Shown: positions 21,773-33,969 of the stretch, one piece after another
Layout of the letters: every line of letters starts with the position of its first letter
Position numbering within the stretch: the stretch's first letter is position 1
From: Zarea fungicola
Taxonomy: Eukaryota; Ascomycota; Sordariomycetes; Hypocreales; Cordycipitaceae
NCBI GenBank assembly: GCA_900169235.1
Contig: FWCC01000287.1
Location: 62,001-126,000 of the forward strand
DNA: 64,000 nt
Direction: 5' to 3'
The notes under the pieces: model-generated
Told to the model about the DNA's origin: nothing
The model's input: the letters and a program-made list of their open reading frames with translations, nothing else
Databases searched by the model: none
Made by a program: the position numbers and the translations under genes

Positions 21773-22741
21773 GATGGCGGTTGGTTGTGTCGGAAGTGTG
21801 GGAGAATTGTTTGGCAAGTTGTTTGGGAGAAGTTGATTAGTGGTAAAGTACGCGATTGATGCAATGTTGTCAAGGGAGAAAAAGACGAGTGGGGAGGACG
21901 GGTATAAATATCGAAAACCCTCCAATTTCTAGTTGAAAGCTAGCGCGGTATTGAATTAGTAAAAGCATGGCGATTTGGTGACTGTCTCGCGCCATCGGTT
22001 GAATCCGCGGCGTCTCATTATGACAGAATCCGTCGAGGTCGATGGCGTGCTTTGGCGGGGTCCCTTAGCTTAGACAGCCACCGAGCCGACGACGCGAACA
22101 ACTTGGAAGAATGAGGGAGATTCGTAATACAGATATGTTGATTTGAATTAATCAGGTACCATAATTAAAGTAAAATTAGTTCCTCACATCGCTGATCTTT
22201 TTTGCACTTTTTTCTGCGGGCAATGCGTCGCATAATACAGGACACGGTTGACGGGCTGTCGACGCTGCCGACGGGCCGGGCCCAGGGCGACGGACGCTAC
22301 AATGATGTCAAATACAGGGCATGCTAGGGCATTGCTAATTCCAAATGCACTACTTCGTACATGTTATTGACGGCATCAGCATGTTGCCGCATAACCCCGA
22401 TTCAGCCGCAGATCGTCAGCTGTCTTTTAATCAAAAATGACCTGCCTGACAAATGTCATTCCGACCCTATCAATCTGTCCCGCACTGCATAATCCAACCA
22501 TTGACTAAATGATGGCACAGGCCGAGAAGCACCGCCACGGCCACCAGCCATCTCACCAGCCACAAGTCACCAGCCACATGCAGCGGGGAGCTCACAAAAC
22601 TTTTTCGACGGCGGGGCAAAATTTATTTACGATAACCTGATAAGAAGACACCACCAAAAATTATACGCAGCCGTGCTCTTCCGACCTGGTGACCAACATC
22701 TACCATAGAAATAATTAACCCACACACATACACCAGCCAAC
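21773..22741. promoter_or_regulatory. Divergent intergenic region of thioredoxin and WD40 genes
   Basis: About 1 kb between two divergent housekeeping genes, so it must hold both promoters. It includes the CT/AT-rich thioredoxin leader (21773-21930) and repeated CACCAGCCA motifs at about 22545-22575. I cannot name a specific regulator site. Confidence 0.5.
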
Positions 22742-24266
22742 ATGTCGAAACGCGCGGCTGATATAGAGCACAACGACAGTCCGCTCAAGGGCGGTGACCG
22801 TCCTGAAAAGATGGACATTGACGACCAGGGCATGGGCGACTTTGAGGACGAGTTTGAGGACGAATTCGAAAGCGAGGACGAGATTGTCGAGGCCGGTGTT
22901 GATGGCCGCCCCGATGCCGAGAGAGAAGCAGACGAGGGTATGCCCATCATCATGGCACTCTACATCATATATCATTTATACTGACTATTTACCACTTGCA
23001 GCCGCCATGGACGTTGACCAGGGCACCTTCATCGTCGGCCGCCACAAGCTCGAGCCCGGCCAGGTCCTGACGCCCGATCTGACCACCTACGAGATGCTGC
23101 ACAACCTCACCACACCCTGGCCCTGCCTGTCGTTTGACATTGTCAAGGACGGCCTCGGCGACAACCGCAAGGCCTACCCCGCCACCATGTACGCCGTCAC
23201 CGGCACCCAGGCCGACTACAAAAAGGCAAACGACAACCAGCTCCTCGTCGTCAAGTTCTCTGGCCTGTCGCGCATGAACAAGGACGGTGACAATGACGAA
23301 TCCGACTCGGACGACGACGACGAGGACGCCGAGCCCATCCTCGAGTCCAAGAGCATCCCCCTCAAGTCCACCACCAACCGCATCCGCACCCACCAGGTGC
23401 CCTCGTCCGAGCCCGGCCGCACGCCCACCACATTCACCGCCACCATGACCGAGTCGAGCGACGTCTACATCCACGACGTCACGCCGCACCTGGCCTCGTT
23501 TGACACGCCCGGCACCACAATCACCGCCCAGCAGAACAAGCCCGTGTCCACCATCCGCGCGCACAAGGCCGAGGGCTACGCCGTCGACTGGTCCCCGCAC
23601 CACCCCAATGGCAAGCTCCTCACGGGCGACAACGACGGCCTCATGTACACGACGACGCGCACCGACGGGGGCGGCTGGGTGACGGACAACCGGCCGTTTG
23701 CGGGCCACACGTCGAGCGTCGAGGACATTCAGTGGTCGCCGTCGGAGCAGTCCGTGTTCGCGTCCGCCTCGGCCGACGGCACCGTGCGCGTGTGGGACGT
23801 GCGGTCCAAGTCGCGCAGCCCCGCGCTGACGGTGCAGGTCTCGCAGCACGATGTCAACGTCATCTCGTGGTCGCGGCAGACGTCGCACCTGCTGTCCTCG
23901 GGCGCCGACGACGGCACGTGGGCGGTGTGGGACCTGCGTCAGTGGAAGACGGACGCGAACCGTCCCCAGGCGCTGGCGAGCTTTGACTTTCACAAGGAGC
24001 AGATTACGAGCGTGGAGTGGCACCCGACCGACGACTCCATCATGGCCGTGGCGGCGGCGGACAGCACGGTGACGCTGTGGGACCTGGCGGTGGAGCTGGA
24101 CGACGAGGAGAGCAAGGACACGGCGGGCGTCAAGGACGTGCCGCCGCAGCTGCTGTTTGTGCACTACCTCAAGGGCATCAAGGAGCTGCACTGGCACCCA
24201 CAGATTCCGGGCAGTCTGGTGGCCACGGGCGAGGAGTTTTCCATTTTTCGTACAATTTCTGTTTAA
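22742..24266 (+). CDS. rrb1: WD40 ribosome-assembly protein (Rrb1/GRWD1 family)
   Basis: Two exons, 22742-22937 and 23002-24266, with a 64-bp phase-1 intron; 486 residues. The N-terminus has a strongly acidic stretch (EDEFEDEFESEDE, about residues 34-46). The histone-binding-type segment HKLEPGQVLTPD and TPWPCLSFDIV follows, then a second acidic loop (ESDSDDDDEDAEP). WD40 repeats come next, with VFASASADGTVRVWD, LLSSGADDGTWAVWD and MAVAAADSTVTLWD. The end, EEFSIFRTISV, is typical of the family. In yeast, Rrb1 is a nuclear chaperone of ribosomal protein L3 (uL3), needed for 60S assembly. Codon third positions are strongly GC, unlike the accessory genes around. It converges with the permease gene downstream. 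Confidence 0.92.
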
Positions 24267-24819
24267 AAACTATGAAGTTGGACAAGGAAGGAAGCTGTGA
24301 AAAAGTGAAATTGGGAGAAAGCAAGGGAAACTTGAATTAAAAGGGAGGAGGGATAGAGGTGAAACTAGAGCTTGAAATGAGCCGCTTATAAGGGACACTT
24401 GGAATGCCTGCTTGTATATACCCTGATGACGAGGCGTTTCATTTTGGATCCAGACAGGGGATGGGATGGGATGGGAACTGGGTGGCTGGGAATAAAACTA
24501 GGTAACGGAGGGGTACGGTGAATGAGAATTGGGATGAGGATTGGGGAATAAAGAAAACGGAACGGGAATAGAAGTATATAATGAAGAACATGATAACTTG
24601 ACACTTGATGCTCTTAATCAGTCGTGCCGCATTAAAACTACAGCGGGGTTGTGAGATACCACATATCACAGTTACATGTTACAAGTTTACATTGCATGAA
24701 ATCAAACAATTCAAAGCTAGCTATTGATATCATTGACAGTAAAATATTATATATATATGTATATGTATAAGAAAGACTACACTTTTCTTTCAAAAAAAGC
24801 ACTCGCAAGTGGTAGTTGG
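24267..24819. other. Convergent 3' region
   Basis: The space between two convergent genes holds both 3' UTRs. A short GGGAT-type tandem run occurs near 24458-24475. No gene. Confidence 0.6.
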
Positions 24820-26486
24820 TTACTTTGCCTCCTTCTCAACATCACCCGAGTCGGTATGCGAATCATGCGGCGCCGCCCCGTCCATGGCACCCACCGCATC
24901 GCTCCGCAGCACCGGCGGGCCCGTAAAGTTGTGCCTCGCATGCACAAAGTACCAGAGCGCCGCAATGGCCGCGAAGCCCGCAAAGACGACCGAAGCATAG
25001 TTCATCGTGTCCGCCTCGACGGGCAGGGCGCTGGGCATGGAAAAGATGACGATAGCAAAGAAGATCCACACGGCGCAGACACTATTCACCACCACGCCCC
25101 ACCGGCCGAGCGAGTACGGCGAGTTCTTGACCGCGGTTCGCCCTTGAGCGAGATTCACAATGACGGGGACGGCATACGACGCCGAGAGACAAATGGTGCC
25201 GACGCCGGTAAACGAGTTGAAGGCGGTGGGGGAGCCAAAGTAGATGCAGCCGAGGAGGGAGATGACGGCCGTAGACAAGACCAGAGCCCAGATGGGCACG
25301 TCGAGGCGCGTGTTGACGCGGCGCCACAGCTTGTACCCCGGGATGGCGCCGTCGCGGGCAAAGGCGTAGGTGCAGCGGGAGGCGGCGGTGAGGGAGCCGA
25401 TGCCGGCAAACATGAGGATGCCGAGGATGAGGAAGAGCAGGCCGAACCCGCCGCCGGCGGAACCGGTGGCGTGCTTGAAGATGATGCCAATGGGCTGGCC
25501 GCCGGCCTTGTCGTTGGCCTCGGCGAGGAGGGCGCTGACTTCGGGGATGACGAAGAGGAGGGGCACGAGGAAGAAGAGGCCGGTGACGCCGGCGGCGGCG
25601 ACGGAGAGGACAATGGCCTTGGGGACCTCGCGCTCGGGGTTCTGGACCTCTTCGCACATGGAGGCGACCATGCCGTAGCCGGTGAGGACGTAGGCGGCTG
25701 GGGGTTGTTAGTGAAAAATGAAGAAGAAATTAAGAAAAAAAAAGCAAATGTATTCTTTTAAAAGAAAAAAGACTTACGTTGCAAGAGACCGACAAAGAAT
25801 GACCAACCAGCGGGCCAACCACTCTGCGAGCTATCATAGTGCGCAAAGACGTATTTGCCAGAATTGCGCGTGTCGGCCATGGCGAGCAGAGTGACGAGGA
25901 TGATGATGACGCTGGCGCCGGTCCAGTAAATGCACAGCTTGTTGATGAGATCGAGATACTTGGAGCCATAGGCATTAACAAGCGCACAGATGAGGGTGAT
26001 GCCCCAAAAGCACAGCACCGTGTGCCAGGACTCAATGACGTAGTCCTGGTTAAACATGTAAATGGCGCTGATTATCAGCTGGGCGCCTCCAAAGTTGATG
26101 GACAAGGTAATGGTCCAGTTGCCGACGAGGGTCAGCCAGCCGTCGATGAAGCTGACAATGGGGGCCCAGCGACGGCTGGAGAGCATGGCGCTCCAGTAGT
26201 AGACGCCGCCGGCGGTGGGGTAGACGGCGCAGATCTCGGCGAGGGAGGCGGCGATGCAGAGGGAGATGATGGAGACGAGGACCCAGCCGTAGAGGGTGGT
26301 GACGGACTGGCCGTTGACGAGGGAGTAGGACATTGTGGTGGAGAGGCCGTAGGGGACGGCCATGATGGCGAAGCTGAGGCCGAGGACGGAGAGCATCTTG
26401 AGGTTGCGGGGGAGCTCGCCCTTGTAGCCGAGATTGGCGAGGGCAATGTCTGCCTGCTGGGTGGCAGAGGCGCGGCGGTCCTCCAT
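24820..26486 (-). CDS. Amino-acid/GABA/choline permease, APC superfamily
   Basis: Two exons, 26486-25778 and 25697-24820, with an 80-bp intron; 528 residues, a normal length. Splicing gives FFVGLLQPAYVLTGYGMVASM, a well-conserved junction. About 12 hydrophobic segments. Family marks are NLKMLSVLGLSFAIMAVPYG near the N-terminus, YPTAGGVYYWSAML after the third helix, EEVQNPEREVPKAI, and SRCTYAFARDGAIPG. It is a plasma-membrane proton symporter for amino acids, GABA or choline; the substrate cannot be read from sequence. ATG 26486 is preceded by a long purine/pyrimidine-rich leader. GC-rich codons match the neighbouring WD40 gene. Confidence 0.9.
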
Positions 26487-28986
26487 GGTGATGTTTGTGC
26501 TTGTCTGTTTGTGTGCTTGGGTAGGGGTATCACGGTCGGTTCATCGGTTGGTTGTCGCACAGGTGTCGTCGACGGAATTGAAGACGGGGGTATTATCGAG
26601 CGCGGACTGAGAAAGAAAAAAAAAAGAAGAAAGGAAAAAATGACTGAAAAAAAAATGCAATGAATAGCAAGCAATGGATGAATTTTCAAATGTAAGCAAG
26701 GGTCTGGGCGCAAGACGTGATAAATAAAGAAATGGGATTTGGCGACTGGGTTGAGACATGAGCAGAGAGACTGGCTGGTGCCCCGAGAGCGGCATCTACA
26801 TTGGGCTGTGCCGGTGGAGAAACAAGCTTCTTGGGGCTTTTGAGTTTTAGTGGGGAATTGCGCGCTGAAGAAGGGATTCCAGTGGACGTTGAAGCCAAAC
26901 CACGCCAAACCACACCGGAACGGGCGCTGTAGCGGCGCTGAGCGGCGAACCACCTCCCTGTCTGCCACACCTTTTGAGAGGCTAGTGCCAATGCACAGCA
27001 GCGGACGGGCCCTACAATCCCGACCGACTCAGCCTGGCCCCCTTCACTATCTGATACTCAAATCCATTCCGACCGGCGCTGATACAGCTGATGGAGCTTC
27101 TGCAGATAACAGGAACGGAGCCTTGTCGCGTGGCGCATTGCTCATTTCAGAGCGACTCGGAACGGGAGGCTGATCAAGCAGGATCGGGGTGCATGTGCTT
27201 ATGCAGGTGCCAAAGCTTATAATCCCCTGCTTGCATAACTGTTACTACAAGTTGTGCACAAACTTTATGCAGCTCCCCTCACTTGTTACCCCAAACTACC
27301 CCAGACCAGGCTGCACTCCTCTGTACAGACGCATCATTCCAACCCCGTGGGGAAACTCCGCCAAATCGTATGCTAGCCCAGTCATTAAATCAGGTGGTCA
27401 TTAACTGCTAACAAGAAACTGTTTTAGTCGTCCAGAAGAACAGGCGAAATCGTTTCGGACATTGGTTCTGACGGACCGCGCAGCGTGGCCCAGCCTTGGA
27501 CCCAGTCAGCCCATCTGCTAACCCCATCGCGGTTCCGAGCCGCGCTCGACTCTATCAAACCCATCGCTTCTCACAGTTGCAGTGGCACCCAAACTAGACC
27601 TAGATAAGCTCGTCTCCATCTTCTACGGAGTGCTGTTACGCCCTTGCGCCCTTTTCATCGCCAGCCATCCCCAGCGGCTCCAGATTGTGTTCTGTGCTAT
27701 CTCTGCCCCTTGCTGGATCGGCATTCGTTACAAAGATTCAATTTACCGCGCTGCATATCATATCCACCCTGATGCAGTATAGAAATGCATCATGTCGTTG
27801 ATTCATATCACGATGGCGCCGCGCACCGTTTTGCCCAAACAGTACGAAGTATACTACCAGTAGATAGTGCGTCGCCGCCCACGGGCGCTATTTGTGCGCT
27901 GCAACGCATAACCGTTTACCGGCCCACCGCGGGAAACAATCTTACCACAACTGACGGCCAACGGTAAAGTAATCTCGCTTCCCAATCAAATCTCCAACAA
28001 ATGGCGTCGATGATAGCCCTCCCCTGTCTGTCCTTGGCGGGACCAGGTGACACGCTCTCCATGCGTGCACTTGCCTGCGACCCGCCACGTGGGAAACAAT
28101 ACATGTACAGATAATAATAGACCGAAACAACGTCACTGTTCGCCTTGCCCGCGCGTACCGAAAGACAGCGCGCCTACATGCTCGTTACAGATCGTCAAGT
28201 GGTTAGCAATATCAATTGAGTAACGCAACCATGTCCAGTCAATCAGGCTGCCGGGTTACCCATTTCCACTGCAAAGATGTTACAGAAGCACAAATTAAAT
28301 CCAGCCTCGTCTTTCCCTTTGCGGCCAATACATGGAGGTAGATTGAATGGGAGACGCTTATACGTTAGAATGTTTGCGGAAGAAACGCGGGCAACTTGCA
28401 GGGTACCGGCATCTTTTCGACGCACGCCAACACTAGCTTTGTCCCTGCCAAGTACCTTTCGTCCCCATTCTTAACATCAGCGGCTGATTTCTGCCCTGTA
28501 TATCCCACCTCAGCCCTTGCAGCCAGGTTATGGACTTCATTTACTGTGCGCCTGGGCAATTCTATTTAGCAAATCACGACAAATGGTTATTAGCTAACTT
28601 GGTACACAAATGTTGCGCAGCGGGAATCACTTCTTCCAAGACCGAAGAGCTACCCTATGCTATGTACATCTGCTTCTTGAGGCGTTGGTTGAGCTCAGAA
28701 TAACAAGATAAGTTGAGTAGCCACAAAAAGTATTAGGAAATGAGTTCATCAAGACTGCCTACTGATTTGTCCGTTTGATATGGGCAGGGTTTCCAGCCAC
28801 TAGCGTAGAAAAAAGTACCTTATAGATGGACAAAACCTTTGCACAAGACCCAGTACTGTGGGAAAAGCACAGGTGTCGGGGGGGTGCAGAGACATCGTGG
28901 AAGAAACTTCAGGACTGGCTACCTAATTCAACGTTTGCTCTAATTGCGTGACAGGCAGCTCTCCGGACACGTTTACAAGATCCACC
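26487..28986. other. Promoter side of the permease, then gene-free DNA
   Basis: 26487-26990 is the probable leader and promoter of the permease (homopurine runs near 26605-26660). From there to 28986 only short frames without motifs occur. Confidence 0.5.
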
Positions 28987-29868
28987 CTAGCGAGAACCAA
29001 ACCCGCCATCAACTGCAACAACTGTCCCTGTCGAATATGGTGAATTCAACAAAAAGGAGATGGCCCGGGCAATGTCCGCCGGCACACCCATGCGTTTCGT
29101 TGGGAACATGTCTGCAATTGACGCCTCAGAGTATGTGCCTGCCTCAATTGCATTGCTCAAGATTGCCGTCTTAATCGCACCAGGAGCCACGGCGTTTACA
29201 GTAATTCCTGTGGTAGCATACTCCAACGCGGCCGATTTAGTCAAACCCACAACCTATGAGCAATTGAAACATTATCAGAATTAGGTTCAAGTCTAAGAAG
29301 TGGGTCCGCCGCAGCTGAAACATACCGCATGCTTTGTGGCAGCATATGTGCTCGAGAAGAGAATTCCATGCAGAGCTGCGATGGACGCGAGATTAACAAT
29401 TCGCCCAGTACCTCGTTGCTCCATGTGTTTCAGCTTTCATAGAGCGTTAGCTATAATGCTTCCAATGAAGGATTGCAAGGCACCGACCTGGTTTTTCATG
29501 CCCCAGTATAAACCTAGGACATTAACCTGAATCATCTCCACAAACTTTGCCGTATCTGTATCGGCCAGAAGACTTGAATCTGTCGATATGCCTGCATTAT
29601 TGATAGCCGCGTCTAGGTGGCCCCATGTGGAAATAGCAGCGTCGTGTAGCCTTTTCACACCTTCTTCAGTGGACACGTCGGCCTCAATGAAAGCAGCCTC
29701 TCCGCCCGCATTGATAATTCTCGAAACAATAGCCTTGCCCTTTGTTACTTGGCGTCCAGAGAGGATGACTTTCCAACCTTCTTTGGCAAGTAATTCGGCG
29801 GTTGTTTCGCCAATGCCCGGGGTAGCGCCTACAATCAAGGCAACTCTATCTTCTTGAGCGGAGGCCAT
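28987..29868 (-). CDS. Short-chain dehydrogenase/reductase (SDR)
   Basis: Three exons: 29868-29488, 29433-29326, 29253-28987, with introns of 54 and 72 bp, both phase 0; 251 residues, the classical SDR length. Cofactor motif VGATPGIGETTA (the usual leading Thr is Val), then DVSTEEG and NNAGI. The catalytic residues are Ser144 (NLASIAALHG), Tyr157 and Lys161 (STYAATKHA), followed by PGAIKT. The C-terminus is the usual VVAVDGGF. It is an NAD(P)-dependent oxidoreductase acting on an alcohol or ketone that cannot be predicted. Cytosolic. All active-site residues appear only when both introns are removed, so the gene looks functional. Confidence 0.9.
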
Positions 29869-31753
29869 TGTGTAAGTATGGCAGAAATGAAGATGATGAT
29901 TAGTTTTTATGCTGTAAATTGGGGATCCGGCATCACCTTATATAGTCAACTATACCTACTAGTGAAAGAACTACGTCTCGGCATTTCGTTCCAGCTCTTC
30001 CTTCATCAGTGGGTCTTTACCACGGATTATGTAAATGCAAAACTCATTACGTAGAGCAGAGTCGGAACCGTGCGGCAGATAGCAAACAAAGTCGGCAAGT
30101 GGACCAGTGAAAGAGGCCGAGTGAGCAGAATCCATTTACCGCTCAAACAAGTGGCAGGAGAAAGGCGTTGAAAGCGGCCGCTTCACTCGGAGCGGTTATT
30201 TCACCTGGAGCGGCCGCTTGTGTGCCCGTAGCACCATTTCTTCACAGCCTCGTTTAGATCTTCCCTTGTACACCCACCCGCCTCGCAGTAATTCAATGCC
30301 AATCACCAGATCTCGTAATTCTTTCAGCCAGATATGGTCGCTAAAATCTTACACGGGAACTCCGCCGCCCCATTGACACTGCCCAGTGGATGATTTACTT
30401 ATGTGGGATATCTGTATGACTACTGTATGTATATAGCGATGGTTGATGCAATTAACATTAAGAAGCTGCTTTTACGTAAGTACTGATCCGGCAACATTCC
30501 CGGCCCCCATGAATGTATCCACTGGTAAGGCGGGAGGGCTTGCGCATGCATGATGCCGCTAAAAAGGGCAATAGGGTTTTACTGTGCCCGCATCCTGTGC
30601 TTTGCGCAAACTCCGACAAGAAGCAATGACACGCAACATTACGGACCCGCCGTATAGAGTTAAGCATACATTTTCGGAATGTCGCTTCCTCGCCCAGGAA
30701 GCATACTGTGCAGGAACTTAATTGGCTGAATTTGTTGGCTGAGTGTCCCATCTATGTAGGCACGCAAAACCAGGCGATGACCTCCGAATGCAGATAAAAC
30801 AGTCGCAAATGTGAGAAACGAATAAGACGGCTCCCAATCACTATGAACGGACTAATATACTAACAGGGGCCTAGTAACACTAAGATCTGTTGAATTAATG
30901 TATGGATACATGTATGGATACTGTAATGCTGTTCTAAAAAGTGTCGGATGGACTAATGGTCCGAATAGTCCGAGCTCGAAACTGGTCAAATTGCGTAGTG
31001 TGGCGAGGAAATCGGCAATTCAGGATAGAAATGGATAGCTTCGGCGCAGGCGGCGTTCCAACCGACAATCACGGCAGCAATGTTATCCTTTAGAAGAAAA
31101 TACACCATCAAATGCATGGTCAAGGCACTCTGATAACTGCACCCCTTACAAGATACGGATGGCAAGGCACTTATTCACAGTCAAAATGAGTGGGACAACC
31201 CCACTAGTTGGTTTACTATGTATAGCATGCAGCACATCCAGACAGGCCATCACTGACTTAATCGGCATGTAGCACTAGAAAAGACGACACGTTGAAGTAA
31301 TTCAATAGAGAGAATTAGCTAACTGTATGTAATAAACAAAAGGTGGTGAAGCACAGATTAAGCTTGGCTCGCCGCCACACGCCCTGCAGTAGAGTTCTGT
31401 ATACGGTCAGATATTGCATCCGGCATAATCATGCAAAGCCACTTGCTTGCCTAACAACTGCACAGTGTGAAGGGAACAAGCAATACATCGGATACTCGGG
31501 TATTTTGCGACGACAAAGTCCACCCAGTGCAGTATGGGTAGTCTGCATTGTTCTAATTATGGACCCGAGTCGGGATGCCATGAATATATAAACCCCTTCG
31601 CCATGCCCTTTTACTCCTGTTTTTTTCTTTCAAACTATTCACTGACATTGTCAATACTTTCTTAAATCATCCTCAGATCTTCCTCATATCTTCCTCATAT
31701 TTTCCTCTCACATCTCTCCAAAACTTATAGGCTAAGAACCTGAAACCGCAATT
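29869..31753. other. Intergenic
   Basis: No recognisable gene. A palindromic GC-rich patch occurs near 30165-30215 (repeated GCGGCCGCTT/GAGCGG). The pyrimidine-rich TCTTCCTCATAT repeats at about 31670-31720 are in the leader of the next gene. Confidence 0.5.
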
Positions 31754-32173
31754 ATGCGAGTCTCCGTGCTATCTCTGACAGTACTTTTGTCAACCGCCAA
31801 CGCCTTATCGTTGCCTGACACCAGAAACGCTGATGCCTTGGTTGGCCGAAGCTGCAATTGCAAGTGTCTGGTCGAGGGTCAAGAGAACTGCCAAAACATC
31901 GGCAACCCCATCGCTGTAGCAGCATGCACCATTGCTAACGCTTCATCCTGTGGCTGCGGTCAAAATAAAAAGTGCTGTGAGAGTGGAGCTTCTTGCACTG
32001 GCTTCAACTGCTGCAAAGGCCGAGGTGAAATTTTCACGACTGAGAGCAGCTGCAGGTCTGGTTATGGCGGGACTTGCGTGAATATTGGAGGCACCGCAAG
32101 AAAGCTATGGAAATGTGTAAGTCTCTACTTTCAATCCATGTAGTATACTCATGACTGACATAACTAGGTCTAA
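31754..32173 (+). CDS. Cysteine-rich small secreted protein
   Basis: Exons 31754-32116 and 32168-32173 with a 51-bp intron (GTAAGT...CTAG); 122 residues. The last exon is only GTC TAA. Without splicing the protein would be 129 residues, ending in eight different residues. A signal peptide covers about residues 1-18 (VLSLTVLLSTANA), followed by a short propeptide-like segment. The mature part has about 15 cysteines, including CNCKC, CGC, KKCCE and NCC, so heavily disulphide-bonded. Family not recognised; many fungal cysteine-rich secreted proteins of this size act outside the cell on hosts or competitors. It is isolated in accessory DNA with a well-formed pyrimidine-rich leader. Confidence 0.8.
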
Positions 32174-32929
32174 CTCTTTACATGACACATGGAATGTCCT
32201 ATTATAGGGCCTTCAGCCGTTGGGACAGGCAAGGTGGAAGCCGGGTCGCGAAGGAAGATGGAGGGGGACAGGCAGGTGGGATAAATCATCATGTGTGTGG
32301 GCATGTTGAGTTTTTGGTCTTGGTGTTGAGATGTAGTGGCCAGTTGTAATAGTTATCCTGTTGCACCATGCCTGACGGTAGCTGGGGTTTTCCTCTGGGT
32401 GTAGCCCAGTTTTTCCTCAACTATTTATCATGTAGCAAAGTTATTGGCGACAATTCATGTTGATATTTAGATAGAAAAGCAAAGAATGATGGAGATTGAT
32501 ATACTCTCCAATTGTGATATGTGTCGATAACACTGTTTTGTCTTTCTTAAGTCTAAATTGGCAATCTTATCAATGCATAGAAGCCATGCACATCTGCTCC
32601 ACACTACACCCAGCAACAGTCGGCCTTGCGCAAAAACTGACATGTCTTTAATCAGCTTGAAATAGCTTCTCTGGAGCGTCTCACTGCAGTATTGACCTCC
32701 TAGGGCTGGGTCCCTTGAAGGAGCGGGCAGCGTCTAGTTTTGGGAAGACCAATCACACAAAGCATGAGCAGCATGGTTCAACTGGCCAATATTCCTGTGA
32801 TGTATTAGCATCAGTCAGAACCACCTACACATCAGATGGTAACTAGCATACCACATTCGCAAGTATGCACGTGAGTCAAATGGTGTTTCAACACAATCAC
32901 CTTGTCAGTTTGAGGCTGGCTGCAGGGAC
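32174..32929. other. 3' region of the secreted-protein gene and intergenic
   Basis: No coding frame recognised. Confidence 0.5.
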
Positions 32930-33645
32930 ATGCACTCCAGATACTATGCCACAAGTTGGCAAAGCAGAGCCAGTTTTCCACGTCTGGTGTTGCCGAGGAT
33001 GATCGGTCTGCCCCGTCAGCGAGCAAAAAATCCCCATGGTATCCACTGGATACAAAAGGGTCATTTTCGGCTTGTGTCCGCCGCCCGTCCTGACAACTTC
33101 ATCGTGAATGATGAGCCGAAGGCAATCATCGCCACCATTGACTGGGAATTCACGTATACAGCGCCAACTCAATTTATCCTCGATCCCTAGTGGTGACTGC
33201 TGCTGGATACGCATATGTGGCCCGCAAGGCTGGCGGACTCCTCGATGCAGCATGCATCTTGACTAAGCACGTGGCTTTCTGCCATGGAGGCGACAGGGCC
33301 AGCGACGCATCCCAGTCCGGTGCTGCTCATACTATCAGACCACATGCACGACAGCTGGAGAATGGGACGTTTCTGGCCCAACTACGCCGCCAGGAGAAGG
33401 TGGGCGTTTGACAGCATATATTGAACGCATCTAGACGCGAGGTCTTTTGTCGACCAACAGCCTATGACCGGGAAACCACTCTGGGAGGCACATATAGATG
33501 TCCACAGTCGCAAGAAAAGGCTAGCTATGGGTGAGTTTATTGTGAATGGTTAGCGAGTTGGCTGGTTGGACGCCAGAGAAAGCTCGTGACGGTATGGCCG
33601 ACGTGTGGTGGGAGCTATCGAAAAGCTTAGAAAGTGGTTGGGATT
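32930..33645 (+). pseudogene. Decayed APH-type phosphotransferase family gene
   Basis: Pieces in one general direction recall the C-terminal half of fungal aminoglycoside-phosphotransferase-like proteins. They read ARPDNFIVNDEPKAIIATID and WEFTYTAPTQFILDP at about 33090-33187, then WRMGRFWPNYAARRRWAFDS at about 33355-33415, and LDARESS near 33570. Stops and frame changes separate them (first stop at 33188). The N-terminal half with the phosphate loop was not found. The gene is dead. A diverged LTR follows at 33718. Confidence 0.65.
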
Positions 33646-33717
33646 ATTCATTGACGTCCTGTTCTGCGGAACGTGTTATAATTATCCACTCTAGAGCCAG
33701 GTTTCATAAGCCGTTGC

Positions 33718-33969
33718 TGTTGGCACGCGCACAACAGAGGTACGTCTGCACGGGCTAAGAGGTGCTCTCAACAGGTTTGCTTTGCTAGCTTGAGTTATTC
33801 AAAATCCAGCAACTAATAGGCGAGGGGTTCCTCCTTGATATACAAATTATAAAACAAACAAAAGAAAACAACAAGATCGTATACAGCCATTGTTATGACC
33901 CAACTTTCTCGTGTCAATGGCAGGCTTTCATGGATATGTTGCTTGATCAGTCAAGTCAGTGATCAAACA
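33718..33969 (-). repeat. Diverged solo LTR of the same family
   Basis: On the minus strand it starts TGTTTGATCACTGACTTGAC and carries CAAGCAACATATCCATGAAA and a TATA segment TTGTATATCAAGGAGGAACC. It keeps the order of the intact LTRs and ends GCGTGCCAACA. The flanks GTTGC and GCTAT differ, so no target duplication remains. Confidence 0.6.

Noticed and set aside
22989..24197. Long minus-strand frame of 402 codons opposite the WD40 gene
   Set aside because: It is the mirror of a GC-rich real gene, Arg/Val-rich with no motif; the plus strand carries clear WD40 repeats.
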